Shown here one piece after another: positions 9,585 to 21,300 of a stretch of DNA of 36,677 bases. The DNA is from Fragilariopsis cylindrus CCMP1102. Lineage: Eukaryota; Bacillariophyta; Bacillariophyceae; Bacillariales; Bacillariaceae. The translations under genes and the position numbers were made by a program. The notes below the pieces were generated by a model, which saw nothing but the letters and a program-made list of their open reading frames with translations, was not told the origin of the DNA and did no database searches. The stretch spans positions 1-36,677 of the forward strand of contig FMBT01000614.1 of assembly GCA_900095095.1 (NCBI GenBank), in the 5' to 3' direction. The number at the start of each line of letters is the position of its first letter. The first letter of the stretch is position 1.

Positions 9585-10455
9585 ATGACGACAGTGACGA
9601 ATATATCCCTGTTTCGTCTTCAACCTTCGATCCGGGACGTGCCGATGATTATTTTGATCATAACCAATTGGACGAATGTGAACAATATTTGAAGGAATAT
9701 TATCATGCTAAACATGATGACCACAACAACAAGGAGAGAAAGAAGAAGAAGAACAATGATCCCGAAATTCTGTGGCGATATGCACGGTTGTTGCATCGAC
9801 AAACAGAATCGGTCAAGCCGACAGATACGATCACCCGTGAACAATTAATCCGTCGTAGTTTGGCGTTCATCGAGGAAGCGCTCGAAGTTCTCGAAACAGA
9901 AGTATCACCACAAGCTACGGATGACGCGGCTAAGAAGGCGAACAACGGTAACAATTCTCAGTATTATTCATCATACGCATCCTGTTACAAATGGAAGGCC
10001 TTACTGATTGGGGAATTGGGGAACTATGTTACGATAAAAGAAAAAATATCCAACGCCTTTGTTATCAAAGAATTATTTTTAAAATCCTTAGACATGCAAC
10101 AGAAAATCAGTAGTGATGATAATGGGAATGGCGGTGGGGAAGATCCGGTGGTCTTGTTTGGGATGGGAGAATGGTGTTCGCGTGTCGCTGCAACGGGATA
10201 TCTACAACGCACGTTAGCCTCGACTTTATTTGCGGTCCCACCAGAATCCTCGTATGACGAAGCCTGTCTGTGGTATCGAAAAGCCATAAGGAAAAACCCG
10301 ATTTCAAACGATGTTATTATTGTTTAGGTGAAACCTTATGGGCAATGGGTCAAACAGAACAAGCTAAAACCGAGGGATATCGTAAATGTCTCGAAATTCC
10401 ATCGTCACGTCCCTATGATTACGAATTAGATACATTAGCTAAACAACGATTGTAA
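9585..10455 (+). CDS. RMDN-like (regulator of microtubule dynamics) TPR protein, two frame changes
   Basis: The body matches the RMDN family of soluble helical-repeat proteins. EILWRYARLL comes first, then YKWKALLIGELGNYVTIKEK, the hallmark ISNAFVIKELFLKSL, GMGEWC and LFAVPPESSYDEACLWYRKA. RMDN1 has SHKWYAI, KAKIANAYIIKEHFEKAI, GIWCY and LFATPPSSTYEKAL at the same places. Two breaks: the only reasonable ATG (9585, ATGACGACAG) is one base out of frame with the body, and near 10293 the frame changes so that EKPDFKRCYYCLGETLWAMGQ completes the last TPR. One missing base at each site gives an exact 290-codon gene to the TAA at 10453-10455. The pattern suggests lost bases rather than decay, since the protein pattern is otherwise intact. 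Confidence 0.72.
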
Positions 10456-11403
10456 ACATTAAACAAATAAACAACTAAATAGAAATAAATAATCAATTTT
10501 GAATGATGGGTATGAATTCGATTATGCTCATTGCGACGAGATAGTGGCAATCACAAAGATGCTTAAGTTGATCCAATTTTTTTTGGATATGTCCTTGTCG
10601 ACACCAACTCCATTTGGCATTGATGTTTCGATTATATTATCCTTGTCGCTTTTTTTTTTCCAAATTTGGCAATATCAATTTTTGAACATATAGTACTGGT
10701 ATCGTCGCGATTTTTTCCAATACATAGTCCACTTAGAAAAAAAAACATGGAATACAATTGATAAGGATTCGCTTTCTTGTCGAATGGGTACGACATGCGC
10801 TATTTTAGTTATGTAAAGAAATCATTTTGGATGATTCAGTATTCTTCTACGTAATAGAGCAAGATGGAATGTCAGATTTAGAAATCACAGTGATGAATTC
10901 ATCCTTCATTGTTGCTGTGAGGCTCTTGAACGTGTTTCGATCCGGAATGCGAAATACAGTGTCATGCTCAGCAATTTTGTAGAAGTGGATTCCACAAAAC
11001 GCATTGATTAAATTTGTTTGGAATGCTCCTCGAACCCTTACGTTGTTTTCGAACTGATCTAACTCAAGATAATATAAAAATGTTACCATTGGAACGACCC
11101 GAAATTGAATTATTGAATTGAAGAAATAATGTAGAATAAATTATATACGTGATCGACCGGACGCCCTCCTCCACAAAGGAGAGAGAAGAATGACCAAATT
11201 CTTGCTCATAGAGACATAATATAAAGATATTTAATCCAACGAATTCCGGCAAGACGGGCGAGGGGAGTCCATAGGAAACGAGAAAAAGAAAAAAAACTAT
11301 AAAATGACAAAATAAATAAGCAGATTATTTTCCTTTATGTATGCGTCTTGCTTGATTTTGTCTGGTGTGACTGCTCGTACATTACGTTAGTGTACTCATC
11401 GTG
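10456..11403. other. Intergenic stretch with one small possible ORF
   Basis: T-rich spacer with several runs of 8-9 T (10577, 10650). A minus-strand 80-codon ATG frame at 10847-11089 is free of low complexity but matches nothing I know; treated as unproven. The rest holds nothing recognisable. Confidence 0.4.
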
Positions 11404-13039
11404 CTACTCTGCGTTGCTTTCATTGCGTTGCCTTTGCCTTTTGCTTTTATCCTTTTCGTTTTTTGTCTTGTTCCTTGTTACGATCCATATTTCAATATCA
11501 TCAGTAGAATAAATAGGATCTTGATCACCTTTTGGTACAGTATATAAAGCTAATCCTTTCGCAGTTGCTAATTTAATAAATTCATTTTTTGGATCATAAT
11601 CTGTTGTATAGTACCGATACTCATAGGATAATATTGCACATGAACTAGCAGCACATGCATTACTACTACTATTATTATTATTATTACTGTTGTTATCTGT
11701 ATTCGTCTCATCATCATATATCATTAAACATTCATCTATAGCTTGTACCAATGGTTCAATCGGATATAATTTAGGTAAAACACAATCGGCAACTAAAATG
11801 ATTAAGCCATTATTGTTATTGTTGTTATTACACTCAATATTAGCATTAGCCATAGCATTAGCATTGTTATTGGTGTTGTCATCGTTTTCACTGTCGTTAC
11901 CATCATCATTACACAAACTCGTGATAATAGTCTTTGCCGTTCCCTCTTCTCCCCACCAATATTTTTGTGTTCGTATTGGACAATTATTTATGACAGGTAT
12001 CGGTGTTGTTGTTGATGTTACGATTGACCTTTTTTCTGCATCATTTGCGGTTGGTGCGTGCACCTGCACCTGCAACAACACGTTGAATATTATCTTTTGC
12101 TAATTGAACTACCGAATCAATCCCATCCGTACAAACAATAGATTTTGCACCTAATATAGCTGCAGCAATACTTGTCACACCTGTACCAGCACCTAAATCA
12201 ATAATATGTTTATTACAACATCACATTCACATTCACATGATTATTTTGACTACTACTTCCAGTATAAATAGCATTTAGGCATCAGCATTAGCATTAGCAT
12301 TAGCATTAGCATTAGCATCAGCATAGGCATTAGCATAAGCATTCGCATTCGCATTAGCAGTATTATATTCCAGATATTTAATTAATACTAATGCAGCTGG
12401 CCAAACAGTTGCACCAGTTCCATACGTTCCATCCACTTCACCTCTTTGTACTTGTTTGACAGAAAAATTAACAACGGTAGTTTTGCTTTTCTTATAACTA
12501 ATACTATTACACTGATGTTGTTCTTCTTCTTCTTGCTGTTGCTGCTGCTGCTGCTGCTTTGTCGCGTCATCTTCATTTATTTTAGTCTCAATTCCATCAG
12601 CTTCATTTTCATCTTCACCTTCACCTTCATCTTCAGAAGGTACTACGCGGTTGTGCTGCTGCTGCTGCTGCTGCTGCTGCTGATGTCGTGTTGATATCTT
12701 TTCTTTCTTTTTCATATTCAAATTTAGATTCAAATTCAAATTCAAATTTAAACTAATAGGATAATATTCGTTTTGTGAATACCGATTCCTCCATCCTAAT
12801 GATTGACATTTACGTTGAAGTGATCTACTCATCATTGTTTTTGTTTTTGTTTTTGTTGTTTTTGTTGTTCTCGTTGATGTTGATGTTGTTGTCTTCTTCT
12901 TGATATCATTTCCATCGTCATCGTCAGAATCATCATCATCATCATCTTCTTCTTCTTTTTGCTGATGCAAATCAAGGGCATCAAAAAATGCTTTCGCTGT
13001 GGGATGTGGTTTTCTTTTCGGTGGTAGTAATTCTTGCAT
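11404..13039 (-). CDS. SAM-dependent methyltransferase (METTL21/methyltransf_16-like), reading frame interrupted
   Basis: ATG at 13039 (MQELLPPKRKPHPTA). The N-terminal half carries acidic, Q, T/K and NLNL repeats, then the conserved GTGATVWPAALVLIKYLE that precedes the SAM site in lysine methyltransferases of this group. Motif I, KHIIDLGAGTGVTSIAAAIL, lies at about 12140-12204 with the acidic residue in VCTDG after it. Downstream are LIILVADCVLPKLYPIEPLV (the D-x-x-Y-type motif region) and LSYEYR, then EIWIVTRNK as the final strand. The segments are in different frames: after the ANAN/ADAN repeat the frame stops at 12275, motif I reads in another frame, and a further change occurs near 12085. 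An intron or lost bases could explain the first gap; the second looks like one lost base. The substrate cannot be told. Confidence 0.6.
12283..12358. repeat. (GCATTA)n hexanucleotide tract inside a coding region
   Basis: About a dozen hexamer units of GCATTA/GCATCA/GCATTC, read on the minus strand as alternating Ala-Asn/Ala-Asp/Ala-Tyr. It immediately precedes the frame break of the methyltransferase gene. Confidence 0.85.
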
Positions 13040-13048
13040 TATATACAA

Positions 13049-13490
13049 TATACCGGTATGAACAGTGTATACTACTGCGATGGATGGATGGATGGATGGG
13101 TAATAGAGTAGGCTTCTGCTAATAAAAGCGGCGTGTTTAGAAGGTAGTAAGTACAGTAATAGTCGATAACGTAGAGAAATATTACTGTCTCTCTTTTCGA
13201 CACAGAATGGCGTGTGCGCTATCTGCTTCTTGTGGTTTGTGGTTTGTGTTATAAAGTCTTGTTTGTTACGTTGCTTTGTTGTGTCTTCGTGTTGTGTTGC
13301 TTGCTTGCTAATAAAAATCTCTTTTTTTAAATTGAGCCGAAACTAAGCCAAAAAAGAAACCACGTTTGAAGTTTGAGATTAGTCGATAGAGTCGAATCAA
13401 TCGAATAAAAAAAGACAGAGGTTCGTAAATTGATTGATTCGATATTTGATAGATTATTGATTCCATAATCGCCCATGCAACAACAACGAT
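13049..13490. promoter_or_regulatory. Divergent intergenic region with (GGAT)n tract
   Basis: About 440 bp between two genes transcribed away from each other. Contains a GGAT microsatellite at about 13079-13100, TTGTGGTTTGTGGTTTGTG near 13230 and a TCGAATCAATCGAATAAA stretch at 13393-13410. No recognisable core promoter. Confidence 0.35.
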
Positions 13491-13708
13491 ATGAAGATCC
13501 CAATGATAATAACAAGAGGCATAATACTAATGTCATTATCCTCATCATTATCATCGCCATTGTATACTACTACGGCTTTCAGTAGTATAAGTAATATTAT
13601 ACAGTCAAAATATCCTATCATATTTGAACAATCATTTCAAACATTAACATCATCATCATTATGTTGGATTGATAAACAATTTGACAATGAATTCGTACGA
13701 CTAGATAA

Positions 13709-13741
<33 letters not shown>

Positions 13742-15113
13742 AACTACTGTTTGTACCCATCAAGTCGACGACATTGAAGAAGATCCTGGTAATGATAATC
13801 ACGAAAAAGAAGAAGAAGAAGAAGAAGAACAACAACAGCAACAACAACAACCACGAAATACTATTATTGCAAAAGTATTAATCCGTCGTATTATATATAA
13901 ATGTCTTGATAAGTATTCTACAGTATCATCTAAATTAGAAGTAGAGGAGGCATTAAGATATTATGCTTTACCTAAAGATTTACAAGATGAACTTTTTTCA
14001 AAGTACGGAGGTACGTTTAAACCTAAAACATGGTATGATGCAATGAATCAATTACGAGATTATTGTCAACGACTTATTTGTAATAATGACGATCTCGACG
14101 ACGACAACCACAATAACGATTCGATTGATGGTTATTATAAAGCAATGTTATGGGAACATGTCTTAAATCATCCAATTACTTCCTATGTTCCTGTCCAATG
14201 TCAATCTTGTGGACATATTATTCCTGATGAATATAATACTGATCCAATAAATAGCAACACTACTGCAGCAGCTGCTGCTACTGCTGATGCTGATGCTAAT
14301 ATTGGTTTAACAGAAGTTGAACCAACATTTGAAGAACAACCATTTGTTAGAACAGGTTGGTTCCGTGGTCCACGATTATTGAAGCCTAAAGTATTTCAAT
14401 TGGATTGTCCAAAATGCAAACATGTATCAAGATGGTACCGTAGTCGTAGTCCACAAATGATACTGAATCCAAATCGGTGGGGAAGATTATGTGGTGAACA
14501 AGAAGATTTGAGATTAGATTTAGCAAACTATCTTTCTATAGGTATACGTACAATACTTCCTTTAGATTGGGATCATATATGGAGTGAATATAAAATAATT
14601 GACAATGACGATGATGACGATGACGACGACGACGATGACCTTGTTATTGGAGAGTCATGGCATTTACGTAAAGATAATGATGATGAACGTGATTTTGTTA
14701 TACGATTAGATGAAGGGATTGGTTCATTTACAAGAATATTTGCTATATGTCCTACTCCAAATGATTGTGGTGATATAACTGATGTATATTTTTTAAAGGC
14801 GTGTCGTCATAGTTACAGTCACAATAAGGATCATAATCAGGCGGTTGGTGATGATAATGTCAACAACAACAACAACGAAGTAGAAGAAGAATCTATGAAT
14901 CGATATTATCAAATTATTGATGAAGCACGACGTGATAATACTGGTTCTAAAACACAATCCAATACAGTTAATGGATATGCAATCCATCGTTCAAAATTAA
15001 CAGCAACAGAAGTATCAAAAGAAATACAAAATGCTGTAAAAGATTATTATTCCGACGACAACAACAGCAACAGCAACAGCAACAATAATAAAGCTTGGTA
15101 TGATATAACATAA
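13491..15113 (+). CDS. Plastid-type conserved protein with two CxxC cysteine pairs
   Basis: Single-exon 540-residue protein from ATG 13491. The N-terminus has a hydrophobic core and TTTAF at residues 26-30, fitting the diatom signal-plus-transit signature with Phe at +1, so plastid import is inferred. Residues 129-195 are an alpha-helical part (VLIRRIIYKCLDKY..EVEEALRYYALP, TWYDAMNQLRDYCQ). Cysteines C237/C240 (CQSCGH) and C306/C309 (CPKCKH) are spaced as a zinc ribbon. The region after them (RWYRSRSPQMILNPNRWGRLCGEQEDLRLDLANYL) and a beta-rich part near RDFVIRLDEGIGSFTRIF look conserved. Poly-A, E/Q and D tracts interrupt the domains. I do not recognise the family; a metal-binding structural or regulatory role is only a guess. 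Confidence 0.75.
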
Positions 15114-15144
15114 CACAATATTGTATTGTATTGTATTGTACTAT

Positions 15145-15185
15145 AGATAGATAGATAGATAGGTAGATAGGTAGATAGATAGATG
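15145..15185. repeat. (GATA)n microsatellite
   Basis: About ten GATA/GGTA units just 3' of the preceding gene. Confidence 0.85.
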
Positions 15186-15393
15186 GATTTGTGCACAACG
15201 GATTTGTAAACTTACATTCTTGAAGGCATCAAGCGACGCTGCTGGTGTGAAGTATAAGACCGAACACAAGAATACACGCAATCAACATGAAAAAAAGAAA
15301 AAAGATTAAGATAAATAAATATATACAGGAATGCTATTATTTGCAAAGGAAAATAGATCCTTCAAAAATTCGTCAACCTCGCCATCATTCATC

Positions 15394-15768
15394 CTAGTAC
15401 TCTGGCATCAATTCTATAGTCTTTCTGATATTGTATGCTAATCCAGCAGATCCTATCGTTGCAACCAACCCGGCTGGCATAAATTTACCAGTTGAAATAA
15501 ATCGCTGACCCATAGAAATTGTCATGAAACCTGTAACACCTGATGCGAGGGCATGTCCTTGAAAGGGTTCATTCTTTCTAATAAGTACACCACTACCAAT
15601 CAATAATGTGCCACATATTGATCCAGCCATCAATGATGGAACTGAACCCTTCTTGAAATAACCCATAGCACCACCTGTAGCAGTAAGTGCACCGAATGCA
15701 GAATTTAAATGTACTGGTCCTGGAAGAGGAGTAAGAATAGGAACAGGAGTATTCGGCGAAGAAGGCAT
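15394..15768 (-). CDS. TMEM14/FAX-family small membrane protein
   Basis: A 124-residue protein from ATG 15768 to TAG 15394-15396. It shows the TMEM14 plan: NSAFGALTATGGAMGYFKKGSVPSLMAG, then three more hydrophobic helices (CGTLLIGSGVLI, ASGVTGFMTISMG, AGLVATIGSAGLAY). The family includes the plant plastid fatty-acid exporters (FAX) and mitochondrial TMEM14 proteins linked to haem or lipid transport. There is no clear plastid leader, only a short Pro-rich N-terminus, so a mitochondrial or endomembrane place is as likely as plastid. The final tail is EY. Length is normal for the family. Confidence 0.85.
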   Translation of the reverse strand: MPSSPNTPVPILTPLPGPVHLNSAFGALTATGGAMGYFKKGSVPSLMAGSICGTLLIGSGVLIRKNEPFQGHALASGVTGFMTISMGQRFISTGKFMPAGLVATIGSAGLAYNIRKTIELMPEY

Positions 15769-16374
15769 TGTGGTTGGTGTGTGTATGTGTGCCTTTCTTC
15801 TCTAAAATACAAAGATATATAACTGTTGATGTTCCTCTTCTTGATGGTAGGAGCTATGTATACGTACTCGAAGCTTTGAAGCTGGATATTCAATTTATGT
15901 TAGAATGCGTCTAGGAGATAACAATATGATTTGTCTTCACATGCGTGTATTCGTTTCTATGCCTTTGGTGGACGTACATTGATGATTTTGATATACGCGA
16001 ATGATGATGAAACAAGTCTATCTTTGAGAAATAGAAGATAGCAATTCGCCTCGCTTTCGAAGAGAACACAAGGAATAATAGCGAGCGAATGAAAGAATCA
16101 ATCATCTCTGACAATACGCAGGAATTACAGTACTGCTGTATGATTTCTCATAAGATCTCGAATATTTGATTGGGGCAAAACTCCTACTTGAAGAACATGT
16201 TTTAATCTTTTATGGTGTCAGTGTGGAAAATAATCTGGCGGCAGGAAAAAGTTAAGAATGATGCTGCTAGTATCGAGTATCACGATTGGATCTTTTTAAA
16301 TTTGAATCTAAGTAGTCAAATTCTATCCTAATGAGAAAAATTGAAATAAAATGGGTTACTAACTTAGATGTTTC
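15769..16374. other. Spacer without recognised gene
   Basis: AT-rich; includes the upstream region of the TMEM14 gene with a GTGTGTATGTGTG run at 15777-15790. Small ORFs in it have no protein-like features. Confidence 0.35.
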
Positions 16375-16602
16375 TTGAGGACAGTGTTACAATTGTTTTT
16401 AGCTACCTTCCACACGGACACACAAATAAAGACAAACGTTACAGAGGGATACAGTAGTAGAGATAGGGAGAGAGATCAATACCCAACGACTATCGCGCAA
16501 CTAAGTCTTCCCGCCGGAGACTACCAATCATTAAGAATTTATACTCTAGCAGGTTTACCTACAGTTATTCTACTTATATGTAGTGTTTTATGGCTGATCT
16601 AG
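16375..16602 (+). CDS. Possible last exon or small tail-anchored protein
   Basis: The frame ends at TAG 16600-16602 with a clear transmembrane segment (IYTLAGLPTVILLICSVLWLI) preceded by a polar part (AQLSLPAGDYQSL). No ATG opens this frame (it starts with TTG). It could be a terminal exon, a frame-broken small tail-anchored protein, or chance. Its end is about 190 bp from the end of the convergent GH5-like gene. Confidence 0.25.
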   Translation: MRTVLQLFLATFHTDTQIKTNVTEGYSSRDRERDQYPTTIAQLSLPAGDYQSLRIYTLAGLPTVILLICSVLWLI

Positions 16603-16794
16603 TGTATGTAATTTATGTATGTATTTTTTTGTCTGTATGTTTGATGACATACTGTAGCTCTTTATAGAACGAGTATATATAGTTGTGAACTTTCTTTTTT
16701 TTTCCTTTCATCTTCTTTTGCGTTCCTGTAGTTTCAATTATTTTATCTTATTCTGTAAGTACTAGAATGGAATTTGAATCATTTCTTTATTTCC

Positions 16795-19084
16795 TTAATT
16801 TGGAATTGGAGAATATTCATTTCTTGTACTACCACGGGTAAAATATTTATGGATAGCACCAAGTACTAACACAATAGCAGCACCACCAATACCGGCCATG
16901 ACTAATGATGGAGTAGTGTTGCTGTTGTTTGATTCAAAAGCAGCAACACTACTACCAGTAGAACATTCTTCACATTCAGGACATGCCATTGTTGGTGACA
17001 TAGTTGGATCTGGTGGTGGGATCCAGTAATCGCCTATACATGATATGATATCATATCATATCATATTAGAATCATTTGAATAGAAAGCAAGAAAGTAAAA
17101 GGTGAGAATGAATGAATCAGAAAACGAATAGTAAAGTTAAATGGAACAACGTAACAGTAGATGATGGACTGTATGGAAACTTACATTTGGTGGTAGTTGC
17201 ATTCCACCATCCGTTACCACAATCCGGTGGTGGCATTGGTGTTGGTGCTAATGTAGCATCACCTAAAATAAAATCATTGGTTGGTGGATTCAAACATGCT
17301 GTTTGTGCTGCAACTGCAACAACAGTTTTAGTTTTGTGTGTTAATAAATCAGGAAATAATCCAGCATTCACAACATCCTTCAGAGATAACAATTGTTTTG
17401 GTTCATTAATAGTTTCAGTTTCAGTTTCAGTTTCATTATCATCATTACCTAATTTCCATGATGCGAAGGACCAACCTAAACCTCGTTCTGCTGAATACAA
17501 TTGTCGTGATGCAAATGATATACGATGATCTTTCCACCATCCACTATCAATACTTTCCTCAAAACGTCCACATTGACCATAATCTTTAAAATTACTAGTA
17601 TCGTCAGATTGAATACAATTATCAATACTTAAATCAAATCCAGATGACCAAAATAATGGCATATCATTTACATAGGTGGAATATTCAATTGGTGATCTCA
17701 TCGTACAGGCAATTGCTTCATGATAAAACATTTTCGAACGATCCTCTTGAGATGATGAGGATGCAATATCACCAATACTTTTTGTATGTACATATGTCAA
17801 TGAACCATATACATTCGGATCATCTAAACTACCATAAGGCTTTGTGGATGCTGTCGACAATAAATCAATTTCGGTATATGGAACAAATAATGATAATTCT
17901 GGTCCAACCTTTGCACGGATTGAATCAATCATAATCTTGGTATTATCAATAATTATATCCTGGTTCTGTGTTGGAATTGTCATACCTAATACAATATCTT
18001 TATTTTGTTTCGATGATGCATATACACTCCCTAACACAACTGATTTTAGTTCATCATCACTTCCTCCTCCTGTAGTAGATACTAAAGAAAGTACAACTTT
18101 CAATTTACCATTGGTATTTTGAATATCATTTAATGTTGAATCTAATAAAAACTTTAATTCAATATCAGTCGAATCATCATTAAGATCATTAAATATAGAT
18201 GTTGGTACAGAAATTTGTACTGTATTTAATCCTAAGTCAACCATATCTTGAAAATCTTTAGCAGTATATTTAATTCTACTACTCTTCTTTGTTGACGTCG
18301 GCCATGGTTCATCTGGTATTAATAATCCAACTAATGTCACAGATCGAATTGGTTCCTTATCTGATCGTGGTGAACGAATAGATTTGCTACCATCACTACC
18401 ATCATTATCATCATTGTCATATGATAATTTCGCTAAACCATTTACATCACATCCATATGGATTTGAATCTACATTTGGTGTACTTTCATACGACCGTATC
18501 ACTAAAAAATCTAATAATTTTAATGCTACTGATGCCGTTATATTACCATCCATATATTGATCTTTAATCGAATTGGCATCAATTAATTGATCTTCAATCT
18601 CTTTCTTTGGTTCATCCTTAGTTCCAATAATACCACCCACAACATTTGTTATATTTGTTGGTAATTGAAGACTATTTATGTATGGGTGTATGTTTGTGTT
18701 CGTTTCAAATGAAAGGAAGGAAAGGAAAGAGATACAATGATAATAGAGAAGAAAGAAAGAGTCGAAAAAAAAAAGAAGCAGGATAAGGAAGAGGAATTTC
18801 GAGTACAGAGAAGAACAACAAACATACACAACAGACAACAAATAATAAAAAAGAATTTAGGTCCTACCGTACCAACCATAGGTATTCCCATCCGGTGGAT
18901 CTAACACAAATGCACCACGATTTTTACCACAAACGGATGCAAAAAATGATAAACCAATATCATTCATATCTTGTAAGGAATTTTCATTTAATATATCTTG
19001 ATCAATTTTACATGTAATAGTAGGTCGTGTGTGTACTGTAGTAGTAGAAGTAGAATTAGATCTTGTAGAAGTAGAAGTAGACAT
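16795..19084 (-). CDS. Diverged GH5-like (exo-1,3-beta-glucanase type) protein with C-terminal membrane anchor, three exons
   Basis: Exons 18873-19084, 17185-18671 and 16795-17033; introns start GTACGG and GTAAGT and end AATAG and TATAG. Lengths 212+1487+239 give exactly 645 codons plus stop. Residues from about 190 to 510 resemble the GH5 exo-1,3-beta-glucanase barrel: TAKDFQDMVDLGLNTVQISVP corresponds to the DFxxIASLGLNxVRIP segment, and RQLYSAERGLGWSFASWKL to the AYEKGxGWxFWTWK end. The usual NEP around the acid/base Glu is not seen (MTIPTQNQDI stands in that region), so activity is doubtful. A CPECEEC cluster, a Ser/Asn spacer, a single helix (VMAGIGGAAIVLVLGAI) and a short basic tail end the protein. 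A surface or endomembrane protein related to glucan handling is inferred. Confidence 0.72.
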
Positions 19085-19990
19085 GATGTAGAGTTCGTCG
19101 TGGTCGTGGTCGTGGGTCGTCGTGGTGGTAATGTGATACTACGAGTAATCGATTACTATTTATGTTATATGCAGTAAAGATGACAGATGGAGATGGAAAT
19201 AACGTTTGGTGAGCGATTAACTGTCGATGTTGTGAGATGGTCGGTTGTGTGAGCGATTGTCAACGTTGCTTGCATGTAATCTTGTTGAAGAAAGAAAACA
19301 GAATGCAACTACAGTAGATATCAAGACTCGACGACTCAGACAAAAACGTACTGTAACAACGAGTGAGTGTACAAATCAAAATCTTAAAAAAAAGGATTGA
19401 TTCCTTCATCCAATCCATCTGATCCATCACCTGTTGTAAAATTGCGATGTCATCGGACTAACGGATAGATCAGATAGCACACATAAGCGAAGGCAAATGA
19501 CACTCCGACTAATTACGGTCTGGCCTGCAATACGATACCAACTGTGAATTCAAAAAAACAGCTGGCTGAGCGTGGATCTGAAAAATCGCGATCAATGAAT
19601 ATGGATTTTTCTAAATCTTCCCGCGGTGCGCCACGTGGAACAAATAATTAAATAAGCAAACGAATGAGTTGAGTCAAGAAGTACTTGCTTAGCCGTTTTA
19701 TTCGACGATGACGTCTCATCAGATTTCAAAGAAGAAAAAGAAAGCGTGTGTACCAAGTACTACCAAGTACAGTACTGTACACACATCAATCGATGACAGC
19801 AAAGCACATCATCATCAGGGACTCTACAGTATTCGACAAACCGTCATACTGTTACGATACTTTGAATTGCCGGTACTCCTGCATTGACAATCTATTACTC
19901 TACTACTGCAAAAGTTATTAACAAAAGATCTATTTCCCAGTAAGAAAGATACTCAAAACTACCGCCGGTCCGGCACACATCGTAATCATC
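19085..19990. promoter_or_regulatory. Divergent region between the GH5-like and lumen protein genes
   Basis: About 900 bp holding promoters for both flanking genes. Notable is GTACAGTACTGTAC at about 19768-19781, a near-perfect palindrome beside ACCAAGTACTACCAAGTAC. GTCGTGGTCGTGGTCGTGG near 19095-19125 lies just upstream of the GH5-like ATG. No gene seen. Confidence 0.4.
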
Positions 19991-20833
19991 ATGACATCAC
20001 TTTTTTGTCGTTATTTCTGTTAGTTATTGTCTCAACGAATACAGTTACGACCGCCTTTCATCAAAGTCAACTTAACAATTTAAATCATCATCCAAGATTA
20101 GTATTTCCGTCGTCGTCTACGTCGAAACTAAAAGCTACTACCACTACTCCAAGCAATAATGAAATCTCTCGTCAAAATTTCTTTTCAAAGACGGTACAAA
20201 CCGTGGCAACCGCTGTCACCACCACCGCATCCGTAGCAGCAGTTGTAGGAGTTGTTCAACCACAATCAGTGAATGCTATTGGTCCAGTGAAAATTAATTT
20301 ATTAAATCCCACCTATACGGCCATTCCATGTCCCAAAGATCGACCAATCCCTGGTGAAAAAGCTATGAAGGGGATGAGAGGCTTGTGTGTCACCGTCGCT
20401 GTCGATTTAGAAGATTTACCCAAAGATCCCTTAGAAAAAGTAGGTGTCTATGGATATGTGACGGATACGGGTACAGGTGAATCGGTCTTAGCAAATAATC
20501 CCGATGGTGGTACCGATTCGGGACAATTTGCTATGATTGAAAGTATTACTACTACCGATAAAAAAATACAATTTGAATTTATTGCAGCGGTACCATCGGA
20601 ACAGGTAAGTAAGGTTAGGTGGTGAACGACGTGTGTAAACGTAAAAAACGTATTGTCGTTATGTCTATTTCCTAACAGTCATATCCGCTATCTTTGTCGT
20701 TTCTATATTTTTTCTGATGTTAATGTATTTCACCTCCGCTTTCCGCTTATATTATTGTATTTGAACAAACAACTACTGTACAACAAACTAACTAACTACT
20801 ATAACACAAAAACTACGACCACGACATAACAAA

Positions 20834-20866
<33 letters not shown>

Positions 20867-21300
20867 TACAACAATAGGATTTAAGAGGATATGAAGCAGG
20901 GGATTGCACCAATTAATTTTAAAAGTTTACGAGTTGTCAGTTTCCCAGGTGGACAACAATACGGTGCAATTAATCCATGCGAAATGAACGAATTTAGGTA
21001 AGTTTTGCGTTGCGTTGCGTAGGCTTGCGTTATATTGTATGTTGAACCGAATCGAACAAGAACCGTTTATTGTAACAGACAGGATGAATAGCAGTATCTC
21101 CTTCACCCTCGTGTTCTTTTTTTCCTTCTTTTCTCTGACTGATTCACTCTTTACTTCGAATTACATTCTTCTCTTTTTTATTTCCTTTTTTCCAATTATT
21201 ATTAAACAGCGATGAATGTGATGTATGGGAAGCTGAAAATGGTACATACGAAAAGAAAGAATATATGATTAAGAGTAACGAACGTACCAAAGGACGATAA
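19991..21300 (+). CDS. Predicted thylakoid lumen protein of the diatom plastid, three exons
   Basis: Exons 19991-20604, 20900-20997 and 21210-21300. The leader SLFLLVIVSTNTVTTAFHQ carries the TTA-F cleavage motif. A transit region follows, then a second hydrophobic stretch (TASVAAVVGVVQPQSVNA) ending in an AxA-like site, the tripartite plan of lumen proteins; SRQNFF before it is RQ rather than twin Arg. The mature part has PTYTAIPCPKDRPIPGE, GLCVTVAVDL, VYGYVTDTGTGESVLANNPDGG, QFEFIAAVPSEQ, LRVVSFPGGQQYGAINPCEM and SDECDVWEAENG. Family known to me only as a conserved algal lumen protein. ATG 19991 is one base out of frame: one more T in the T6 run at 20001-20006 joins it to the leader, giving 267 residues. 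The second exon may instead start at 20878 (DLRGYEAGDC), which then needs a frame change. Confidence 0.68.
20834..20866. repeat. (AAT)n microsatellite in intron 1 of the lumen protein gene
   Basis: About eleven AAT units directly before the 3' splice region; slippage here could disturb the distance between branch point and acceptor. Confidence 0.85.

Noticed and set aside
10847..11089. 80-codon minus-strand ATG frame
   Set aside because: Composition is protein-like, but there is no recognisable motif, no partner exon and no homologue I know; left as unproven rather than called.
17112..18122. Plus-strand frames of about 90-140 codons within the GH5-like gene
   Set aside because: Antisense to a gene whose three exons join exactly in phase.
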